DNA of 64,000 nt from positions 14,913,563 to 14,977,562 of the forward strand of contig NC_071348.1 in the NCBI RefSeq assembly GCF_027744825.2, given 5' to 3'. A program made the translations under genes and the position numbers. Position 1 is the first letter of the stretch, and every line of letters begins with the position of its first letter. The stretch is from Synchiropus splendidus. Its lineage: Eukaryota; Chordata; Actinopteri; Syngnathiformes; Callionymidae. The notes under the pieces were generated by a model. It searched no databases, was not told the DNA's origin, and saw only the letters and a list, made by a program, of their open reading frames with translations. Below, one piece after another: positions 13,097-23,200 of the stretch.

Positions 13097-13212
13097 CTCA
13101 CCTGGACAATGTCTAGAGCCTGTTCTGGCCACAAATGGACCATTCCTGGGTTGTCAAGCGATGGAAAGACTGTGATGATGTTTTATGTTTTCTTATTTTG
13201 AGTTGTTCTGAG

Positions 13213-13218
13213 AATAAA
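13213..13218 (+). terminator. virma poly(A) signal
   Basis: A canonical AATAAA lies about 115 bp after the virma stop codon, giving a short 3' UTR. It faces the 3' end of the minus-strand RING gene, whose likely signal is near 13342. The two genes therefore converge tail-to-tail with little space between them. Confidence 0.7.
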
Positions 13219-13341
13219 CATTGTCGTAAATGAGGTTTGTGCTGACTTGTTTAACAGAGATGTTTAAGGGAGATGAGTACAATTGCACAGACTCAACAAA
13301 GAACTAAGACTCGCATTCTTTCATTGAACCATTTTTTCTAG

Positions 13342-13347
13342 TTTAAT
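13342..13347 (-). terminator. Probable variant poly(A) signal (ATTAAA) of the RING gene
   Basis: TTTAAT on the plus strand reads ATTAAA on the minus strand, about 55 bp past the stop codon of the RING gene (13401-13403). I saw no AATAAA closer to the stop. Confidence 0.4.
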
Positions 13348-13400
13348 TTTTTTCCAACTAAGAAGAACTCACAGTTTTTATAGTTTAATGCAGTCAGACA

Positions 13401-15374
13401 TCAAACTGCGTGGGCGGCTCCCCCAAGAGACTTGGTAGACAAATTATGACCGAAGCATGTATCACTAGCCTTGTCGCTTATTAGTGTGCGAAGAGACGTC
13501 TCCACCTTGTCGATTCTTATCAGCAGTTTGTCCAACCTTTTTCCAAGCTGCTCTTTCGTAGGCAGGGATCCGTCCGTCTGGTCCCCAACGGACAGGGTCT
13601 GCACAGCGTCTGTGAGGAGATGTGGCAGTTTTGCAGCGTCTAGATGGGCCCTTGCAAACCGTCGGCTCAATGAAACCTCGGCTGATAGTGTTCGGATGTC
13701 GCATGTCAGGGTGAACAACTGACCCTGCAGAGAGAAGAGATCAAAATATGTCCATGGCCTGTCCTTCTTACCAGCTATTCCTCTTGCGCCTTGTGAGCAG
13801 ACCTAAAGATGTGTTTTTTTTTTACTAGTCTTTGGAGGTCATCAATGGCGGTTTTACACATGGTTTGGAAACTTTAGCTATTAAGTTAAAGAGGTCTTCA
13901 CTGTGAAAGTTAATTTGCCGAATCGACTTGAAAATGCAAACATCAAACTACCTTCAACTCGTCCACTGCAGCCTTCAGCTGCCGCTCATTTTGAGCCAAA
14001 TATCTCCTCTCAGAGTTCTGCTGGGATTCCATCATCAGTCTCACATTCTGCACCTCAGTCAGCATCTCATACCTGCAAGAAGCATCTTGTAATAATCAAG
14101 ACATGGCAGGTCATGAGGACTAGTCCCACACCAACCCACCTCAGTGTTTCAATTTCAGATTGCAACTCGAGTAAACAGTTATGTTGTGAGCGTTGGTTGG
14201 GGCTGGTGGTGCTTCCACACTCAGACAGGTGAGCCTCTAAATCTCTTCTCTCCACCTGAAGGAGACAACCTGAGAACACAAGAAAATAAATTCAAAGCTC
14301 TCCCGGTCGTTTATTAGCCATTAAAAGGAAGACATAGGAGGCCACTTCACTTAAACAAATATTATATTGAATCACCACAAAAATATGTTGGCTTGATTAA
14401 CAATAAACAAACAACAGTATTAAAAAAAAAAAGCCTGTGCACTCTGAGACGAACCGGCACTGCATGCACACACACTGCACCTACCACACCGGTAGCATGT
14501 GAACTTTCCACCTGCCAAGGACAGAATGATGAAGTTGATCTTGCATAGCAGTTATAAAGTGAAAGGTGCACACATTGTTTGTACTGGAGCCATGGCAACA
14601 AAGCCACGTTTCAACTGCATCTAGTATGCTTTCAAATAGTAATAATCACATACCTCAAGACTGGGTTTGACAAATGTGTAATCTACGGTACAAACCTGAG
14701 TTTGTGCAGGAGACATAGGCATACTGGCAATGGTCCTCATGCGCAGGCAGACCCTCCAGGGAACAGACAGCCTCACATCCCTGTCTTGCATTGGCACAGC
14801 GGATCTGCAGACGGTTCAGGTCATTGCGCATGTACCTGTGATTGTGCACACAAACACAGTCATTGAAGGGCAACTAAAATCATAGTCAGCTTTATAGGTA
14901 GACCAAAGGTCCTGAGAAAAGTACTCGTCCTCTGATGTGATCCAGTTCGTGGTTGTCATGAAAAAGTGTCTGGGTGGGTCCCTCACCATCAACGGTCTTC
15001 ATGTTTATCAAACTGAGTGAAGAATCGAACAGCAAGGTTCATTCTAAACTAGATATAAATGTGTCCATTTGGCTTGCTTTTTCATCAAACATTTCCATTG
15101 AGACTTCAGGCCCAAAGTGAGTCTATGTATTTTTTTTTTGTCTGGGTTTAAGACGAAAATCCACAGACCTGTACAAGGGTTTCAGCCGACTCGGTTCCAG
15201 CGGCTGTCTGTCCTCTGGACAAGTGCTGTGATGGAGAAGCCAGCGGTTGATGCACGAGCCGCAGTAGGCGTGTTCACAGGGTGCCTGCAGGGGGCGCTCT
15301 AAGACATCCCCACACACACAGCAAAGGAGACCCTCGTTTACGTAACCCAGGAACCTGTCGAGCTCGTACCCCAT
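13401..15374 (-). CDS. RING/TRAF-type zinc-finger E3 ubiquitin ligase, RNF41(NRDP1)-like
   Basis: The five coding exons are 15169-15374, 14696-14835, 14140-14269, 13952-14072 and 13401-13724. They total 921 nt (306 aa) in consistent phase. The N-terminus MGYELDRFLGYVNEGLLCC resembles NRDP1 (RNF41). A C3HC3D RING uses C18, C21, C33, H35, C38, C41, C52 and D55 (CPED). A TRAF-like Cys/His zinc-finger region spans about residues 75-140 and is followed by a probable coiled coil (about 155-200). The last 110 residues do not look like the USP8-binding domain of RNF41, so this is a paralogue (rnf41-like or RNF151-like), not RNF41 itself. The inferred activity is E2-dependent ubiquitin transfer; the substrate is unknown. 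I recall no counterpart between VIRMA and RAD54B in human. Confidence 0.85.
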
Positions 15375-17230
15375 CCTAATACTAGCGAAGACAAATGTCA
15401 GTGAAAGTTCTTCAATTCCTCACAGATCAAACGCCAACGCACCTGACCGGCGAACTTTTCCTCCCGATCTCCAAGTGCTTCCGAAGCCTTCAGTCCACGA
15501 AGGGGGCCTGGTCTTTCCAAACGTCCTCCCCTTAAAATTGAGTGTTTCTTTTCGAGCTCGTTTCCTTGGTGACAGTAGAGGACAGCTGTAAGGCGGATGA
15601 GATCAGGTAAACGCAGAATTCCGTTTGAACACCAAGACAGAGTGTAACGCTTATTTTCCAAATGGACCAAATCCATATTTACACAATAACTGTCTCACTT
15701 ACAGTAATTTACAGTCTTACTAAGTGAAGCTTACTTATATCAATCTTGTTTTATTCCAAGTTAAATGAACATCTTTACATTTGGGGTTTGCTCCTTCACA
15801 CTAACATTCGCCGCCAGCAATCCTGAAGTCTTAGTTCCCGACTTCTTTGATTATTTAACGGACACAGAAAGCTTTAATCGTAAACTTTATTGCATAGTCT
15901 ATGCTCAGACACAAGACCTAAAAAGGTTCAGAATACAATATAACTATGAACTAATGATTCCATTCAACACGCGTTTGGAGAACAAGTTAGACGTGGTCTT
16001 TTTTAATTCCAAAACGTACATTAATATGTGACATCCTAGTTCATTTGCACCGATGTGGTTTCATCCCCATAGCGTTGGTTAACATTCCCTGGCTGTTCAA
16101 CTGCAAATGTTCTGATACAAAGCTATTTTACGCATAGTCACCATTTAAGAAAGTCGTGTTTTATTCAATAAACCCTCGTAGTTACGTTCATTGGGATCGT
16201 TCCACGACTCGGAAAATTAATTAGAAGAGACTCGTTTGTGGGAATAAACTTTCTGTTAACGACAGTTAAAGCTGTAGGTGTCTAGTGTCTGTTTATCATT
16301 AGTTTCAGTGCCGGAACCTGAGAGACAGCAGTCCCAATCGCTGGCACTGGCAGCTGCTGTGGCAACTCAAGATGGGGGCGGATGTCTCTCTCCTTTCAGG
16401 ACGTGTTCCCTCGAATTCCGGAACCTTCTGCTTCACTTCGTCAGTCCAAGTTGCTTGTGAGCAGCGAGAAACTACAAATTGCCTACAGACGAGTGTGGAA
16501 ATCGTCACTGGTGATTTAAAAAAAAAAAAAAACACCCTATTGGACATTGAGTTTTATCGACACCGCTCAGCAATCTGATGCGGAATATATATAAATAAAT
16601 AATAATAAAATACATACAATTGTAATTATACATTTAAAACAAAAAGGTTTGTAGGGCCAATTTTACATTTCCGCTTCTTCTTCCGGGGTTTCAGCCAATC
16701 TTGCTCTTCCCCTCATTCAGCGGGAGAAAAGCAACACGACAAAACGGCACAAGGTCCGGTGACGAACTTTCAATTCTAAAATGTGTTTCAACTTGTGCAG
16801 TATTTGTACCTTTCCCGATGCTGTTTGGATGTGTTTTTTACGCGGGTCGTTCCGCGAATATGCTGGCAAACGTTTGTTTTTTTCCACTCTGTAAAACCTA
16901 ACTTAGCGAAGATCACTAAAAAGTATTGCAACGATGTGTTATTAATACTCTTTAGATAAAGTCCAATGTGTTGATCTCAACGTATAAGATGTTAATAGTT
17001 GAGTTTTTGACTTCTTACCGTTACTGCTTAAAGTGCAGCTACACTGTAAGTACAGCGGCCATTTCCCTTTCAAAAGATACCTGAGTAATACTGAAACCTG
17101 GAAATGTTGCTTAGCTCATTTTTGTCATAAAAAAACCTCTACCCTCTTGCATATTCTTTTCACTACTGGAACAGTCCTTCCGATAGTTGAATTGATTGTC
17201 ATTTGTGTTTGTCTCCAAATTAGTAGAGTT
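15375..17230. promoter_or_regulatory. Divergent intergenic region between the RING gene and rad54b
   Basis: This gene-free interval separates two divergent genes. The side near 15.4-15.7 kb should hold the 5' UTR and promoter of the RING gene. On the rad54b side, an ETS-like CTTCCGG (about 16680-16686) and a CCAAT box (16695-16699) mark a plausible promoter. The first rad54b coding exon is preceded by an acceptor-like TTAG at about 17219-17222, so a non-coding first exon probably lies upstream. The rest (about 15.7-16.6 kb) shows nothing I can identify. Confidence 0.45.
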
Positions 17231-20200
17231 ATGAGGCGTTCAGCAGCACCCAGTCAGCTGACAGGCAATGCTTGGAAAAAGCCTCGATTCGTGCCACCTG
17301 GTGCACGTTCGTGTCCCTCGACAGAGTCAAGTATACCTGTTAAACCAGAGCCAAGGACAGCACCGACTAAGGTACCATGTCACACACGTTTGCTCAATTG
17401 TACTATGGCGCAGAGCTTCATATTTATGTCACATTTCCTGTATTTAAGGTTCAAAACAGTCAACCAGCATTATCATTGTCCTGCAAAGACAACATCCAAC
17501 ACAAAGGTTCAACAACTGTGCCTGCCATGTCCAAAGTATTGGCTCGGGTCCTTGGTGCCACAGAAAGAAAAGAAAGTGTGGCGGTGATCGATCATCCAGA
17601 GGTTGATCTTCTACCTCAACAGAGGAATGTCAGCACTGATGAAGGTACATTTTTGGCGCTGTTACACTCTTGCTCATACCCAAAGGACTAAACCATGCCT
17701 TACAGAGGTGGAGAGATGTGAATGTGACCACAATGTTTACTTTTTCATTGTCATGGGAGGAGACAACAATTCTGCTGTTTAGATAGATTGTGACAGCACT
17801 CAAAACGCAGAATACATCAGTGAACAACTTTGCAATAATGCATGACATAAAAATACAGACAGTAGTTTCCAAGTCATAAATGGAAATATAGCCAGCAGTT
17901 CCAAGAAGTTGCACTCGGCAGGTAAACAAAGCTTACACAATGAAAAAGATCCGACTGCTTTGTTTTTTTTTTATGTCCAGTGTGAAAACCGTCTATATTT
18001 ATTATTTTAATTTTAGTTCAGGCTACCTTGAATAATAATGAAACGTTTGTTCTTAATACCTATTTGTTTGACAAGAAAAAAAGAATAATTGACGTTCAAT
18101 GTATTCCATATTTACTCCTGATACAGAGCACTATACATGCTATTCCAACACCCAAAGGGCTTTACTTGCCCATTCACTTAAGATGATGGCAATAGGCAGT
18201 GGTTCCTGAGCAATATGAGCCCTATGTTGATGCCTGTAGTGTTCCTCTGTGTGGCTTTTCTTTGTTGGACATCCTGTTTTGTCATTGCGGCTCATTGTGA
18301 TTGAAGCAGTGAGAGAGGTGTTTTAATCAGGGGAAAAAAGGACAGTAGTGAGAGAAAGACATGAGGGGTAGGGAGTGTTAAGCCCGGCTGGTGACTGGAG
18401 GTCCAGAATTATGTAAATTAACGAGGCGGTTCCACGATAGACCTCGCCTTCGCTCTGCGCGTATCTTCAAAAAAAAAATCCCCAAAGAATGCGGCTGCGC
18501 TGTAACGCCGTGTCTTTTAACCATCGTGGTTTGTAACGCGTCGCAGCTCCTTCGCGGTGTCCAACGTTGTCAACAGACTCCAGGTGGCTGCGACGCGCAG
18601 CGCGGTCCCGCGAAGCCCCGCCCCTCCTTAAGTTAAGCCGGGACCATGGCGCTGTTTCGGAGGTCTGACGATCGTCACCTCCAAGACGTTTGTATGTCAC
18701 GATTTACTCATGTTTGTCACGTTTCGGACAAAAGCTCGTGCCTGTGTTGCACTGTGAACGCAGTGCTTGGCTTGGGTTTTACAGAGGCCGAGCTGAAAGT
18801 AGGGCGGGCTGGGTTTAAGCCGCTTAACTACGTCAGCCTAAAGCTGGGAGGAATTCATCTAAAGCCCTCTGCAGTAGGCGGGGGCCTTAACGAGGCTGGC
18901 CTAGTTAAGCCTGATTCTTGAGCGCTCCACCGCCTGTTTTTGTTTGGCAAAGAAGCTGAGAGCAGACCAAGGAGAAGTGTGGTTTCATGTTTGTTAGGTT
19001 CATCTGATATTCAAATGAGAACTGTAGTGGATGCATATATGTCAGATGAGATACCGAAGACCTGGAGCAGAAGGAGAGACATTAACTAGACCTGGCTGCT
19101 GGACAGAGACTGCTTTAGGCCTGACTAAGTCTGAGCGAATGCTATGCTTTAAAATGGAACCCAGCTCTGCATTTCTATCCAACATGGTGGGTAAGGCTCG
19201 CTCCTCTAACTTCACCCTCTCTGAGAAGCTGGATCTGTTGAAGCTTGTCCGACCCCACATCCGCATCCTAGAGGACCACACCAACAAACATGCTGTCATT
19301 GTGGACAAGAACAAGTGCTGGGACACTGTGGCCGAGCAGTACAACACACTAGGAGGGGACAGACCCTACCGCACAGCCCAGGGCCTCAGGACCCTCTACA
19401 AAAGGCTAAAGGAATCTGCCAAGCAGGAAATGATGCAAAGGAGACACGCCCAACCAGAGTATCGAGGCAGCATCTCCGAACCTACCCGCAGAATTATGGA
19501 GATGATCCCTCACCTGTTTCACCATGTGCCCATGCACGAAAAAGACCTGGCACTCAGCAAGTAATAATATTTTTTTAGTGTGTTGACAGAAGTGACAACG
19601 CATGAAACCAGTTTTTATTGATTGTATTGTATTGTTTATACAAGTTTGTTTAATAGAAAAAAACGTTTTAAGTCGATATTTTTGGAAAAGAATTGAATCC
19701 ATTTTACAATCTTTCTGTCCTACTCCCAAACTATTTTGGATGAGGTGATCCCTTTACAATTAGCAAAATGATAATTACATTTGAATCATCACAAAGTGAT
19801 CTACTGGTTTGTTAGATTCATAATTCATTAACTAGAACTGTGTTCCACTTTTATTTTCAGAATGATGTGTAATAGACACATTTCAGCCATTGAGCCCCCT
19901 GGCAGCAGCTCATCTGTTGTCGGGCTGCAGGACTACGCAACAGCAGCTGATGTTGCACCAAACATTCCTCAAGATGTTGTCCAGCTGGACACAGATGAAG
20001 ATGTCAAACCGCCCCCAGACCTACCTGCACAAGCAGGACCAGCTTTGGAAGTACACCACTTGTCAGAGCAGGAGCAAGACTTAGACAGTGTACACAATTA
20101 TAAAGCATCTCCGTCACCCACCTCGTCTTCTGTCAACATAGCCCTCTCTGCCTCGCCGCTGCCTTTCCATCCGAACTTCTATCACAATGACTTCTACGGT

Positions 20201-23200
20201 CGCCATGACTATGGCGGAGTGCGTCCTCTTCACCTAGTCAGAGAGGAGCATGAGCTGGTGCTTGCCAATCACAGGAAAGTTGCTGTGTATCTGGATGAGA
20301 AGAGGGAGGGGCAGAAGAGGAAGCAGGAACTTGAGGAGGAACTTTTGAAGGCCAAGATCAGAGTTGAAAAACTGAGGGCTGCCAGACTTCGACATGGACT
20401 GCCAATACCACTTTAACCGGCTGATGCCAATGGAGGAGTATCACTGTGGACAGAAATATGACTGAGGAGCAGTTGGATTGTCCTCATTGTTGAAAACATA
20501 GTGCCTCACAATGGAGAACATTTTGAATTCATCTTAAATGAACACTGTGCAAATGGTACATTAGTGTCTGTATTTACTAGGGAGTATATGGTACATATAC
20601 GTTTAAGTGTCTTTCTTTATGGTGCCTGTTTATGAATCCGGAAAAGGTGTTGATCGCCTTAAAATCTGTCAAATTGAATCAACCTCTGCAAATCAGATTA
20701 CAAAGTATCACAACAGCACTTGTGGGATGGCATGCTTGTTACAGAATCAAAGATGAAATTGAGCAGAACTAAACAGTAATTAAATGAGCTTTAACACTTC
20801 TGGTGACCAGTTGTTTTTTTCTCCAAATTGACCATGTCCACAGAGGGATGATTCAGATCACCATTTATCTGACCTTGCTGTGCCTCATTAGGCTAAATGT
20901 TTTAAAAAAAAAAAAGCCGACTGGCTATGTTAGTTACATTCAAATGGTCAGTTCTCGACTTTGCCACTGAGAAATAGGACAAATTGTTTTCTCTGTTTGC
21001 TCCGTTGGTCAGTTTTTTTTGACGTGTGAATAAGGTTGCTTGTAATACAACAGCGACCTCTATTGGTGATGGTGCGTCAGTATTTCTCCACCGTTTGCTT
21101 ATTTGTTTCCAGGATCACTGAGGACTCCAGAGACGATCCGTCAAAGCCCAGCACAGTCTGTAACAGACTTGGATTCTCCTTCCCGTGGCAGTAGTGAAGA
21201 TGCACGTTATTTCAGCGTTCTTTGGTGTAAGGCAAGCACTAGGAAACACAAGCGTTGGGAGGGGGACGCTGTCCTAGTGACAAGGGGACATACAGCAACT
21301 TTGAAGGACATGAAGGGGAAAGACATTGGACGGGGTGAGAACATCATTTCCATTTTTGATTTCGTTTTTCATTTACTGTTAAGGTTCACTAATTCAAGTC
21401 AGAATTTATGGTCATTGCCTACTGACTGAGAAGTTGACCGATGCCTTACACACAGGACGAGTGACATTGGATTAAAGTCGAGAAGAGTGCTTAACAAACT
21501 TCCAGAGTTGGCAAAAGATATGCATCCAAAACCGGAAAAATGATTCACTCCCGACTTGAACCCTCACCAAGCAAATGACCTACATAACTGTTTATTATGG
21601 TTTGATTTTCAAATATCTTTTATCATCACACCCATGGTTCCATATCTCTAGGAAGTGGCTACAAGGTGTTGCAGTTGCTCTCCCTGAGTGAGGGCGAGAC
21701 CCTTATGATCGGTGGGAAAGAGGTTGAAGTGTTGGGGCTCATCACAAAGGAGGACTACGCCAAGGGCTGTTGTTTCCAAGACTGCCCAGTGGAGACAGAG
21801 GAAGCTCTTCCGAGCCAAGTCAAGCTTACTTCTCAGAGATACAAACCATTTTGCCCCCCTCTACTGGCCGGAGAAGCTAAAATATCTAACAAAGAGGAGA
21901 AGCGGACGTGTCAGCCTCGTCATAACCCTAATGTTCCAGGTATTCTTAATAATTAATGGAAGCCAATTTGAACCCCTGTTTGTTTCTTTGCTCCAAGTAT
22001 CAGCTCTCTGTGTATTTCTTTAATGACCCTTTAAACATTTGTTAATTTTAATCTGCTTATTATAAGAATGACTGAGTCATTATTTAATTCATAGTGTTAA
22101 TGTAGAAGTTGCATAAAAGCTGAAGATTGTTATAGGATTTGATCGAATGAGAACGCAGCATGATCATAGAATGTTTAACCACTAAAGAAAGGTTTTGTTT
22201 GTAATGTTCTCATGATGTCTTCTGACATGGTTTGCTATTTTCCAGGTGCTCTGGTGATGCCTCGTCCATCCCACAACCACCAGTGGTCTAATAACAAGTC
22301 AGGTCTTCCTGTGGTCGATGTCGTAGTGGATCCCCATCTAACTGTTCACCTGCGACCTCATCAGAGAGAAGGATTAGTCTTTTTATATGAATGTGTCATG
22401 GGCATGAGGTGATCCTTGTGTTTAAAAGTGAGCCTAGAAGTTACATGAATTTAACATTTGTGCTTGTATCTACAGAGCTGACGGTCGCTACGGTGCCATT
22501 TTGGCGGATGAAATGGGCCTTGGAAAGACCCTCCAGAGTGTCTCGCTGTCTTGGACACTTCTTAAGCAGGGACCGTACGGTGGGAGAGCAATTGTCAAAC
22601 GTGTCCTCGTGGTCACTCCTGGAAGTCTTGTGCAGAACTGGGGCATGGAGTTCAACAAGTGGCTGGGTCGAGAGAGGATTAGTGTTTTTACAGTGGATCA
22701 GGTGAGGGACGGGGTCTGGGATGGAATGTCTTACTCTTCTAGCTATTAATCCTTGACTGCAGGATCACAGGGTGGAGCAGTTCTTGTTGTCTCGGCACCA
22801 CAGCGTTCTTGTGATCAGCTACGAGATGCTGCTTCGCTGCCTCGAGCAGGTTCGTTCTACCCGCATCTCTGTGTTTTAAATTTGTTTGCTCATCATTGGT
22901 TTTTGATTTTTCAGGTGCAGAATGTTGATTTTGGTCTAATAATTTGCGATGAAGGTCACAGGCTGAAGAACAGCAGCGTCAAAACATCATCTGCCCTCAG
23001 CAGCCTCAGCTGCACACGCAGGGTCATTCTCACTGGTATGAGCAGCAAAATAGCCACTTTACTTGTTTGATTTGTGTTGATTTTGTTCTGAAGCATCGCA
23101 CTGTGCTTGCAAGTCCCTCAATACCCTTTAATCTTTCAGGCACACCTGTACAAAATGACCTTCAGGAGTTCTATGCTATTATTGACTTTGTTAATCCTGG

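Noticed and set aside
12865..13143. Antisense open frame at the virma C-terminus
   Set aside because: It is an artefact of the Gly-rich GGN repeat. The plus strand gives the conserved GRHVRSFTR end.
15398..15676. 92-residue minus-strand frame upstream of the RING gene
   Set aside because: No family resemblance. It is better explained as 5' UTR or promoter sequence of the RING gene.
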